The translations under genes were made by a program, and so were the position numbers. A stretch of DNA of 7,500 nucleotides from Nitratireductor sp. (GTDB lineage: Bacteria; Pseudomonadota; Alphaproteobacteria; Rhizobiales; Rhizobiaceae): assembly GCA_020441735.1 (NCBI GenBank), contig JAGRLQ010000172.1, positions 1,428 to 8,927 of the forward strand, written 5' to 3'. This document shows, piece by piece, positions 1 to 6,763 of the stretch. The notes below the pieces were generated by a model. The model was not told the origin of the DNA, did no database searches, and worked only from the letters and a program-made list of their open reading frames with translations. Position 1 is the first letter of the stretch. Each line of letters begins with the position of its first letter.

Positions 1-93
1 CCAAACGTGCAGATCAATTCCGATTACGCCAAATCGGAAATCCCGGTTCCCAACGGCATTGGCCCGTCTGCTTCGGCGCACCTGAAGCGCTGA
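1..93 (+). CDS. C-terminal end of an unidentified protein (5' truncated by the window)
   Basis: Frame 1 is open from the left edge to a TGA at 91-93, giving 30 residues that end in ...GPSASAHLKR. Third codon positions are mostly G or C, as in the neighbouring real genes, and a clear new gene with its own ribosome binding site starts 108 bp downstream, so this is probably the tail of a real + strand gene. The tail is hydrophilic and shows no motif I can assign, so I do not name a family. It could also be chance open frame, since 30 codons is short. Confidence 0.5.
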   Translation, partial: PNVQINSDYAKSEIPVPNGIGPSASAHLKR

Positions 94-201
94 CGGACGA
101 ACGGTCTGACAGGCCGGGGTTCACGCTGATTGTAACCGGTCGTTCACCATTTTTTACCGATTGCGTGCAACACTTGCCCGGTGGTGCATGCGAGGACCCC
201 A

Positions 202-2991
202 ATGACCACCGTTGATATCAGGCTGAAGAGCAGTGAGAAGCTCGGAAACCGCCTCTCATGGGCGGCCGGGTTTATCATCTTTGCGTCGGTAATCCTGACT
301 TCCGGTACGTTCACCTGGCTGGAGTTCCGCCGCGAACTGGACCAGCAGGTTTCGCTGCTTCGCGACACCGCGGTTGTCTTCGGTTCAACCGTTGCCGTGC
401 CGCTCGCCGACGGTGACCGGCGCCAGGTGCAGCAAGCCTTGACCAGTATTTCGAAACTGGAATCCTTCCGTTTTGCCGAGGTGTTGGACACCAACGGAGC
501 CACCTTCGCCGAGATGGGGTTTGACACGCTGCTGGAACGCCGCAGCGGGGAACTGCCGCAGGACACCTTCTCCAACCTGCTGATTTCCGACGATGTATGG
601 GTCAGCGATGAAGTAATTCATGCCGGCAGAGAGGTTGGCACGGTCCGCCTGCTTGCCGATGTATCCGCCGTTCGCAGCGCCTTCTTCCGCAACATCGCCT
701 ACAATATTGTGGTTTCCCTGTTGCTCGCGCTTACCGCAACCGCCGTCAGCCGGATGGTTATCCGTCACCTTACCTTGCCGATCTACAATCTGTCCCAGCT
801 GATGAACCGGCTGGGCCAGGAAACGGACTATTCGACCCGCGCGCCGGAAGAGGGAAAGGGCGAGATCAGGCTGCTCTCGCAATCCTTCAACCGCATGCTG
901 GAAGATATTGAGACCCGCAACCGCCAGCTCATCGAGTACCAGGAAACACTGGAAGAGAGGGTCGAAGAGCGCACGCGGGATCTGGCTGCAGCAAAGGAAG
1001 AGGCCGACCGCGCCAATGCCGCCAAATCGGAGTTTCTGGCTACCATGAGCCATGAAATCCGCACGCCGATGAACTCGATGCTCGTCAGTTCCGAACTGCT
1101 GGCTTCAGCCGGGCTTGATCCGCGCCATCAGCGTTATGCCGATATCATTGCACGGTCCGGCCGCAGCCTGCTTGCCATTATCAATGACATTCTGGATCTG
1201 TCGAAGATTCAGGCTGGCAAGCTGGATCTGGAGCGCATCCCCGTATCGACCCGCAGCCTGATGGATGATGTCCTTGAACTGTTCTTCAAGCCGGCGACGG
1301 ACAAGGGATTGGACATTTGCGGCCATGTTGCCGCGAATGTTCCTGACGAGGTGATGGGCGATCCCACACGGCTCCACCAGATTCTGACCAATCTGACCAA
1401 CAACGCGCTGAAGTTCACTGAAAAGGGCTCGCTCACCATCAGCGTCAAGGGTGAGCAGACCAAGGATGGCACTGTTCTGCGGTTTGCCGTTACCGATACA
1501 GGCATTGGCATCAGTCCGGAAAATGCCGCCCGCATTTTTGACAGTTTCAGCCAGGCTGACCAGACCACGACACGCAAATTCGGCGGCACCGGCCTCGGCC
1601 TCGCGATCTGCCGCCAGCTTGTCGAGGCGATGGGCGGTGAAATCGGGGTCGAGAGCCAGGAAGGCGAGGGGGCGAGCTTCCAGTTTACCCTTCCGGTCGA
1701 AGCGCTCGCCGCACCACAGGAAAAGGATCCTGCTGCGCGGGCGATACCGGCCATCGTCATTCATCCGCCGACCGCCAGCCGCGGTATCATTGTGGATGCG
1801 CTGCGCCGGGCCGGACACACGGTTACGGCGATCAGCCCCGGCGATCTGCTGGAAGGCGATCTGAAAGAGGCCGAACTCGTTTTCACCCTTCCTGCGCTGG
1901 TGACCGAACTGCCGACCATGCCGCAAACGGCGCGAGTCGTTGCCGTCGGGGTTCTGGAAGACACGCTGATGGAAAAACTGGTTGTCGCCGGCACGGTCCA
2001 GGATGCGATTTTGCGTCCGGTCTCCACGCCTGCGGTACTGGAGGTTGCCAAACGCATCGCCGGCAGCAATCTGCTCGGAACCGATCTCTACAGTTCAAGA
2101 ACGGTGCAGTCCGATCATATTTCCTATGCAAATGCCAAAGTGCTGCTTGTCGACGACAACGCCGTCAACCGCGAAGTGGCGGTGCTGGCATTGTCGCGGT
2201 TTGCCGTTGAACCGGTAATTGCCGACAACGGCTATGATGCCATTGAGCTTGCCGGCAGGAACAATTTTGATCTCATCTTCATGGATTGCTCCATGCCGGA
2301 GATGGACGGGTTCGAGGCGACGCGGAAAATCCGCGAACAGGAAGCAGGCAGGAATGCCGATCATGTTCCCGTCGTTGCACTCACCGCGCACAAGGCGGAG
2401 ACCATCGAAGCCCGTGCGGAAGCAGCCGGTATGGATGCCATCATGGTCAAGCCGTTCACGATTGGAGACCTGACAGGTTGCCTGGCGAAATGGCTGGATG
2501 CCGGAGAGAATCCAGTTTCCTTGCAGCAGGCGGAAGCAGTCGAGCCTGAAAACGCAAAACCCGATGATTCCGAGGACGCTTCAGCTACGGTTGAAGCCGG
2601 TGTTTTCGATCCGGCCATGCTTGAGAACCTGCGTGAAATTGCCGGTGCCGGATTTGGCGCAATGCTGGACCAGTTGCGTGAGCTCTACAAGATCAATGCA
2701 CCGGAGCTTTTTGCCGAGCTCTCCGCTGCCATCGAGCAGGACAAGTCCGGCGAAATCGGCCGGCTGGCACACGCGCTCAAATCCATGAGTTTCAACATTG
2801 GCGCCGGGCGCATGGGCGCAGCCTGTCAGGCGCTTGAAGATGCAGCGCTGGGCACCTCCGCCTGCGACCAGACCCTCGCGGCATTGTTTGGCACTGTTTC
2901 GCAGGAATACGATCTCGTCATGTTCGAACTCGACCGAGTCACCGATGACGGCAGAACTGAAAAGAATCCGGCTGCCAGCGTGGCCGGCTAG
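202..2991 (+). CDS. Unorthodox hybrid sensor histidine kinase (TM-sensor-TM-HAMP-HisKA-HATPase-pseudoREC-REC-Hpt)
   Basis: A 929-residue membrane sensor kinase. TM1 is about residues 18-40 and TM2 about 164-186; they flank a periplasmic segment of about 120 residues whose helical start and later 'VLDTNGATFAEMG' stretch resemble CHASE8-like sensors (inference). HAMP follows at about 184-240, then a coiled coil at 243-275. HisKA carries the H-box SHEIRTP with His284. The HATPase domain (about 382-499) has an N-box with Asn397/Asn401, DTGIGI at 432 and GGTGLGL at 461. A degenerate receiver lies at about 514-620. An intact receiver at about 645-760 has Asp651/Asp652, phosphoacceptor Asp695, Thr728 and Lys750. 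The C-terminal Hpt domain (about 801-905) has HALKS with His857. The expected internal relay is His284 to Asp695 to His857, as in BarA/ArcB-type kinases. I chose ATG 202 because GAGGA (192-196) sits 5 bp upstream; the frame also opens at GTG 181, which has no such site. The receiver-EAL gene 181 bp downstream is the likely output partner. The signal sensed is unknown. Confidence 0.93.
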   Translation: MTTVDIRLKSSEKLGNRLSWAAGFIIFASVILTSGTFTWLEFRRELDQQVSLLRDTAVVFGSTVAVPLADGDRRQVQQALTSISKLESFRFAEVLDTNGATFAEMGFDTLLERRSGELPQDTFSNLLISDDVWVSDEVIHAGREVGTVRLLADVSAVRSAFFRNIAYNIVVSLLLALTATAVSRMVIRHLTLPIYNLSQLMNRLGQETDYSTRAPEEGKGEIRLLSQSFNRMLEDIETRNRQLIEYQETLEERVEERTRDLAAAKEEADRANAAKSEFLATMSHEIRTPMNSMLVSSELLASAGLDPRHQRYADIIARSGRSLLAIINDILDLSKIQAGKLDLERIPVSTRSLMDDVLELFFKPATDKGLDICGHVAANVPDEVMGDPTRLHQILTNLTNNALKFTEKGSLTISVKGEQTKDGTVLRFAVTDTGIGISPENAARIFDSFSQADQTTTRKFGGTGLGLAICRQLVEAMGGEIGVESQEGEGASFQFTLPVEALAAPQEKDPAARAIPAIVIHPPTASRGIIVDALRRAGHTVTAISPGDLLEGDLKEAELVFTLPALVTELPTMPQTARVVAVGVLEDTLMEKLVVAGTVQDAILRPVSTPAVLEVAKRIAGSNLLGTDLYSSRTVQSDHISYANAKVLLVDDNAVNREVAVLALSRFAVEPVIADNGYDAIELAGRNNFDLIFMDCSMPEMDGFEATRKIREQEAGRNADHVPVVALTAHKAETIEARAEAAGMDAIMVKPFTIGDLTGCLAKWLDAGENPVSLQQAEAVEPENAKPDDSEDASATVEAGVFDPAMLENLREIAGAGFGAMLDQLRELYKINAPELFAELSAAIEQDKSGEIGRLAHALKSMSFNIGAGRMGAACQALEDAALGTSACDQTLAALFGTVSQEYDLVMFELDRVTDDGRTEKNPAASVAG

Positions 2992-3007
2992 CTGTCGACC
3001 GGCTTCG

Positions 3008-3036
3008 TTAACCTTGAGGATTTCTGGAAAATTAAT
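3008..3036 (+). promoter_or_regulatory. Weak sigma-70-like promoter candidate for the EAL gene
   Basis: TTAACC (3008-3013) and ATTAAT (3031-3036) are spaced by 17 bp, and each matches four of six consensus bases. This would give the receiver-EAL gene its own transcript with a leader of about 130 nt that includes the near-palindrome at 3068-3095. The match is modest, and simple read-through from the kinase gene is equally possible. Confidence 0.2.
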
Positions 3037-3067
3037 CCCGGTCGGCGATAGTTTCGCCAGAGCAAAA

Positions 3068-3095
3068 TCGATTTCGACGGAACCGGAGAAATCGA
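3068..3095. repeat. 28-bp near-palindrome upstream of the EAL gene
   Basis: TCGATTTC (3068-3075) is matched exactly by its reverse complement GAAATCGA (3088-3095), and the centre holds a second short dyad, CGG-AA-CCG (3078-3085). In total 11 of 14 symmetric positions pair. It lies about 78 bp before the GTG start of the receiver-EAL gene, within the 181-bp gap after the kinase. It could be a regulator binding site or an RNA hairpin in the leader. No T-run follows, so it does not look like an intrinsic terminator. Function is inference only. Confidence 0.4.
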
Positions 3096-3172
3096 AAAGC
3101 GCCAATGAACTCAGCAGCTTGTTGAAGCTGCCCGTCAACACCGGCAGGTGAAACGGTCCAGGAGATGGAAAC

Positions 3173-4399
3173 GTGACTGAAGCCCCATATCGCAACGTCC
3201 TGCTGGTGGATGATGATCCGGTGCAGATTGCCATTCTCAGTTCCTATTTCACAGGGCTGGGGACGCCGGGCATTCAAAGCGCAACCAACTCGCGGATTGC
3301 GCTCGATCTCCTCGATTCCGCCCAGCAGCCGGTCGATCTCATTGTCAGCGACCTTCAGATGCCGGAAATGGACGGGCTTGAATTTCTGCGCCATCTCAAT
3401 GACCGCAATTATTCCGGCGCATTGGCGATCATGTCGGGTGTCAAGGGCGATATTCTCGAGCATGCCGCCAAGCTCGCCAAACTGCAGGGCCTCAATCTGA
3501 TCGGGCATCTGGGCAAGCCCGTCAGCAAACAGGGGCTCGATAGTGTTCTTCTGAGGGCAGAAAAACCGGCACAGACGTCACATGTAAAAACCGAAACGGA
3601 AGCGGATTTGCCGCAACTGGACGAGGCAACCTTCCGGCAGGCCCTCGCAGAACGCCGGTTCGAACTCTATTACCAGCCCAAGGTGGATACCCGTACCCGC
3701 CGTATCGGTGGTGCGGAAGCTCTGGCCCGCTGGATCGGTGACGATGGTGCGGTTGTCTTTTCGCCCGCCGAGTTCATCGAATTCGCCGAAAACAATGGCC
3801 TGATCGAGGAACTGACCTTCCAGTTGTTCAACGTCTTCCTGCAGGACTTGCAGCGGTTTCGCGCAATCAGCAGGACGCTGCACTTCGCCTTCAATCTCAC
3901 AGCCTCTCTGCTGCGCAATACGAATCTGCCGGACCGCATCTGCGCCATGATGCGCAGCCATCATCTGCCGGCCAGCATGATTGGCTTCGAAATCACAGAG
4001 ACGGCGACACTCAACCTGGATGCGACCACGCTGGAAGTGTTGTCTCGTCTGAGAATCTACGACTTCGAAATCTCGATCGACGATTTCGGAACCGGCCACG
4101 CCAACATCCGCAACCTGCAGGACTTTCCCTATTCGGAACTGAAGATCGACAGTTCCTTCGTGCTCAATGCCGTGAAGGATCCCTTCTCCCGCCGGACCGT
4201 CATTTCCGCTGTCGGGCTTGCCCGTGAGCTGGGGATTCCGATTGTGGCTGAGGGCATCGAGGATCGCGAAACCTGGGATTTCGTTTGCAGTCTGGGCATC
4301 GAGAAGGTGCAGGGATATTTCCTCGCCAAGCCCATGCCGCCCGACGCATTTGCCCGGTTTGTCGGCGAGCATCCAACCGGGCTGGTTCTCGCCGCCTGA
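3173..4399 (+). CDS. Response regulator with receiver and EAL domains (cyclic-di-GMP phosphodiesterase, RocR/VieA type)
   Basis: A soluble 408-residue cytoplasmic protein with no membrane segment. The receiver (about residues 7-125) has acidic Asp13/Asp14, phosphoacceptor Asp60 in SDLQMPEMDG, Ser88 and Lys115 in GHLGKP; the GLNLIGHLGKP stretch strongly recalls RocR of Pseudomonas. The EAL domain (about 150-400) retains the family's catalytic set: Glu182 in the EAL motif, Asn241, Glu273, Asp303/Asp304 in DDFGTG, Lys324, Glu360 and Gln380. It should therefore hydrolyse cyclic di-GMP to pGpG. There is no GGDEF or DNA-binding domain, so output is probably enzymatic. Start is GTG 3173, with AGGAGA at 3160-3165 spaced 7 bp; the nearby ATG 3165 hits a stop after three codons. 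It follows the hybrid kinase by 181 bp on the same strand, and the kinase's Hpt His857 is the likely phosphodonor (inference). Confidence 0.93.
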   Translation: MTEAPYRNVLLVDDDPVQIAILSSYFTGLGTPGIQSATNSRIALDLLDSAQQPVDLIVSDLQMPEMDGLEFLRHLNDRNYSGALAIMSGVKGDILEHAAKLAKLQGLNLIGHLGKPVSKQGLDSVLLRAEKPAQTSHVKTETEADLPQLDEATFRQALAERRFELYYQPKVDTRTRRIGGAEALARWIGDDGAVVFSPAEFIEFAENNGLIEELTFQLFNVFLQDLQRFRAISRTLHFAFNLTASLLRNTNLPDRICAMMRSHHLPASMIGFEITETATLNLDATTLEVLSRLRIYDFEISIDDFGTGHANIRNLQDFPYSELKIDSSFVLNAVKDPFSRRTVISAVGLARELGIPIVAEGIEDRETWDFVCSLGIEKVQGYFLAKPMPPDAFARFVGEHPTGLVLAA

Positions 4400-4446
4400 G
4401 CCGGACTCCGCTGCTACTTCCAAAAATACAGTAACGGTGCCTGCTA

Positions 4447-4465
4447 CCGGCTGTTTTGCAGTCGG
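4447..4465 (+). terminator. Weak hairpin after the EAL gene, possible terminator
   Basis: CCGGCTG (4447-4453) can pair with CAGTCGG (4459-4465), giving seven pairs including one G-U, around the loop TTTTG. It sits about 48 nt after the EAL stop codon. No run of T follows the 3' arm, so if transcription ends here it is not by a textbook intrinsic terminator. Confidence 0.25.
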
Positions 4466-4604
4466 CTGCAGATATGACTTTAGTTGGGTGCGGCGAAACT
4501 GCGCATGGGCGGAAAAATCCCTGAAATCTGCAGCTTGCCCATTGGTGCCCAACAGTATTAGGGTTGCGAACAACGGGTGCGCATTTTTGCACAGCGTGTT
4601 TACG

Positions 4605-4632
4605 TTGACTTCGGCGGTCGCGGTTGCACAAT
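4605..4632 (+). promoter_or_regulatory. Sigma-70-like promoter candidate for the synthetase/ABC transporter operon
   Basis: TTGACT (4605-4610) matches five of six -35 bases, and CACAAT (4627-4632), 16 bp away, matches four of six -10 bases. The predicted start of transcription is near 4639, giving a leader of about 120 nt before ATG 4760. The position, in a 360-bp gap ahead of a two-gene overlap, suits an operon promoter. The dyad at 4625-4662 overlaps the -10 box and the start point, which would fit repressor control. Confidence 0.4.
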
Positions 4633-4662
4633 AGGCCCTATTCCACAGGGCCTTGCGGTGCA
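4625..4662 (+). repeat. Nested inverted repeat (stem-loop or operator) at the synthetase promoter
   Basis: GGCCCT (4634-4639) and AGGGCC (4647-4652) form a perfect 6-bp inverted repeat around a 7-nt centre. A second perfect 5-bp pair, TGCAC (4625-4629) and GTGCA (4658-4662), encloses it. There is no T-run after it, so it is not a typical terminator. Because it spans the predicted -10 box and transcription start, a DNA operator is at least as likely as an RNA structure. No known motif is claimed. Confidence 0.45.
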
Positions 4663-4759
4663 CAGCGGCAAAGCCCGTGGTTCTGCTTATGCCGGGAGGG
4701 GCTTGCAGAAAAATTGGAGGGCGCAGTTTGCGTCCGTTCGTAGGGAGGAGAGTCGGCGT

Positions 4760-6763
4760 ATGAATGCGCAGACCAAAACGGCTGCTGCCAAATCTTCGGG
4801 CGCGGTCACGGATACATTTCCAAAATTCTTGCTCTCAAATGCGGTGAAGCTCGCAGATCGTCCGGCAATGCGCCACAAGGACCTGGGCATATGGCAAAGC
4901 TGGACCTGGTCGGAACTGCTGTTTGAGATACGCGCCTTTTCCATGGGGCTGGCAGCCCTGGGCGTAAAGCGCGGCGACAAGGTTGCCATCATCGGTCAGA
5001 ACCGGCCCCGCCTGTACTGGTCGTTCTGCGCGGTTCAGGCGCTGGGCGGCGTTCCCATTCCCGTCTATGCCGACAGCGTGGCGGAGGAGATGGTCTATGT
5101 TCTCAACCATGCCGAGGTGAAGTTTGCCATCTGCCAGGACCAGGAGCAGGTCGACAAGGTTCTCTCCATGGGCAAGCAGCTCAAGAAGCTGAAGAAGATT
5201 GTCTATGACGAAATCCGCGGGCTGCGCGATTACGACCATACCGATCTGCACGCCATCGATGGTGTCGAGGCATTGGGCGAGGCCGACTTCGAGGCCAATG
5301 GCGACAAGGCCTGGGTGGAGGGCATCAAAAAGGGCAAGGGCAGCGACATCGCCGTCATGCTTTATACTTCCGGCACAACCGGACGCCCGAAAGGCGTCAT
5401 GCTGTCTTTTGACAATCTGCGCATCAGCGCGGAAAACGCCAATGCCTTCGATGATCTCAACGAGACCGAGGAAACACTCGCCTATCTGCCGCTCGCCTGG
5501 GTTGGCGACCATATCTTTTCCTACGCCCAGCATTACACGGCGGGTTATTGCGTGTGTTGTCCGGAAAGCCCGGAAACCGCCGATGCCGACCGCCGCGAGA
5601 TCGCACCGACCTATTTCTTCGCGCCACCCAGGGTATTCGAGAGCCTTCTGACCGCCGTTATCGTCCGCATGGAGGACGCCGGCAACCTGAAGAAGAAGAT
5701 GTTCGATCGTTTCATGGATCATGCCCGCAAGGTCGGCGAGCCGATCCTCAACGGCGAATCCGTCGGCGCCTGGGACCGCTTCAAGTATTTTCTTGGCGAG
5801 TATCTCGTCTACGGACCATTGAAGAACCGCATGGGCTTTACCCGCATGAAGGTGGGCTATACGGCGGGCGAAGCGATCGGGCCGGAAATCTTCTCCTTCT
5901 ACCGGTCGCTCGGTCTGAACCTCAAGCAGCTCTACGGCCAGACAGAGGCTTCCGTCTACATCACCGCCCAGCCTGACGGTGAAATCAGGGCCGACACCGT
6001 CGGCAAGCCGTCACCGGACGTGGAAATCAAGATCGCCGACAATGGCGAGGTGCTCTATCGCTCGCCGGGTGTCTTCGTCGGTTACTACAAGAACGACGAT
6101 GCCACCAGGGAAACCAAGACCAAGGAGGGCTGGGTCCATACGGGCGATGCCGGCTTCTTTGACAAGGAAGGTCATCTGAAGATCATCGATCGCGCCAAGG
6201 ATGTCGGCAAGCTGAAGAACGGCAACCTGTTCGCGCCGAAATATATCGAGAACAAGCTGAAGTTCTTCCCCAACATCAAGGAGGCGGTGGCTTTTGGCGA
6301 TGGCCGCGACTATTGCGCCGCCTTCGTCAACATCGACCTGACGGCCATCGGAAGCTGGGCCGAGCGCAACAATATTGCCTATGCCTCCTATCAGGAACTG
6401 GCCCAGCATCCCGAAGTCTACAAGACGATCGAGGCCCATGTGGACCAGGTCAACCGCGACCTTGCTTCAGAGGAACTGATGGCAGGTTCGCAGATCCGCC
6501 GTTTCCTGGTGCTGCACAAGGAGCTCGACGCCGATGACGGTGAGCTTACCCGCACCCAGAAAGTGCGCCGTTCCTTCATTGCAGAGCGCTATGCGCCGCT
6601 GATCACGGCGCTTTATGACGGCTCGAAGGAAAAACACATCGAGACCGAAGTGGTCTTCGAGGATGGCCGCAAGGGCAGGATTTCTGCCGATGTTGAAATC
6701 CGCGACATGCAAGAGCATGCACCCACTTTCGTTGCCGAAGGGATGAAGGAGGCAGCGGAATGA
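4760..6763 (+). CDS. AMP-forming acyl-CoA synthetase (long-chain fatty acid-CoA ligase family)
   Basis: A 667-residue cytoplasmic enzyme of the ANL superfamily that activates a carboxylic acid with ATP and joins it to coenzyme A. Motifs in order are the phosphate-binding loop YTSGTTGRPKG (202-212), YGQTE (392-396), the ribose-binding HTGD with Asp463, the hinge DRAKD (477-481) followed by GKLKNG, and the C-terminal LTRTQK with the likely catalytic Lys601. It is longer than the about 560 residues of E. coli FadD and has a C-terminal tail (EVVFEDGRKGRISADVEIRD region) that I recall from synthetases found beside liv-type transporters. I chose ATG 4760 because GGGAGGAG (4743-4750) precedes it. 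The stop overlaps the start of the next gene (ATGA, 6760-6763), so the two are probably translated together. Motifs place it among long-chain type synthetases, but the context leaves other acids, including aromatic or branched ones, open. Substrate is therefore not assigned. Confidence 0.92.
   Translation: MNAQTKTAAAKSSGAVTDTFPKFLLSNAVKLADRPAMRHKDLGIWQSWTWSELLFEIRAFSMGLAALGVKRGDKVAIIGQNRPRLYWSFCAVQALGGVPIPVYADSVAEEMVYVLNHAEVKFAICQDQEQVDKVLSMGKQLKKLKKIVYDEIRGLRDYDHTDLHAIDGVEALGEADFEANGDKAWVEGIKKGKGSDIAVMLYTSGTTGRPKGVMLSFDNLRISAENANAFDDLNETEETLAYLPLAWVGDHIFSYAQHYTAGYCVCCPESPETADADRREIAPTYFFAPPRVFESLLTAVIVRMEDAGNLKKKMFDRFMDHARKVGEPILNGESVGAWDRFKYFLGEYLVYGPLKNRMGFTRMKVGYTAGEAIGPEIFSFYRSLGLNLKQLYGQTEASVYITAQPDGEIRADTVGKPSPDVEIKIADNGEVLYRSPGVFVGYYKNDDATRETKTKEGWVHTGDAGFFDKEGHLKIIDRAKDVGKLKNGNLFAPKYIENKLKFFPNIKEAVAFGDGRDYCAAFVNIDLTAIGSWAERNNIAYASYQELAQHPEVYKTIEAHVDQVNRDLASEELMAGSQIRRFLVLHKELDADDGELTRTQKVRRSFIAERYAPLITALYDGSKEKHIETEVVFEDGRKGRISADVEIRDMQEHAPTFVAEGMKEAAE

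Larger units (their letters stand above)
4400..4759 (+). other. 360-bp intergenic region between the EAL gene and the acyl-CoA synthetase gene
   Basis: I find no convincing gene here. The synthetase frame stays open upstream to 4577, but that extension has no ribosome binding site and its predicted residues are unlike the start of the family. The region holds a weak hairpin shortly after the EAL stop, a short dyad TTGG-TGC-CCAA (4542-4552), a sigma-70-like promoter candidate (4605-4632), a nested stem-loop (4625-4662) and the ribosome binding site GGGAGGAG (4743-4750). The layout suits an operon boundary: the end of the signalling pair and the control region of the synthetase/ABC transporter operon. 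Confidence 0.6.

Noticed and set aside
114..155. Possible terminator between the first partial gene and the kinase: imperfect CCGGGGTT/AACCGG hairpin followed by six T (150-155)
   Set aside because: The stem needs a two-base bulge, the loop is 12 nt and the T-run starts about 10 nt after the stem, so it does not meet a reasonable terminator standard.
181..201. Seven-codon N-terminal extension of the kinase from GTG 181
   Set aside because: No ribosome binding site lies at a proper distance from GTG 181, whereas ATG 202 has GAGGA 5 bp upstream.
385..1053. 222-codon open frame on the - strand inside the kinase gene
   Set aside because: It is antisense to the sensor, HAMP and coiled-coil region of the kinase, and its low-complexity translation has no domain.
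3008..3035. Two TTAA elements (3008-3011 and 3032-3035) considered as a CtrA site
   Set aside because: The full CtrA site needs TTAA-N7-TTAA; here the gap is 20 bp.
3578..4663. 361-codon open frame on the - strand opposite the EAL gene
   Set aside because: The + strand frame has a complete EAL domain with every catalytic residue. The antisense translation shows no recognisable domain, and long antisense frames are common in GC-rich genes.
4577..4759. 61-codon N-terminal extension of the synthetase frame
   Set aside because: It overlaps the promoter candidate and stem-loop, lacks a ribosome binding site, and ATG 4760 has a strong one. The translated extension is unlike the family's N terminus.
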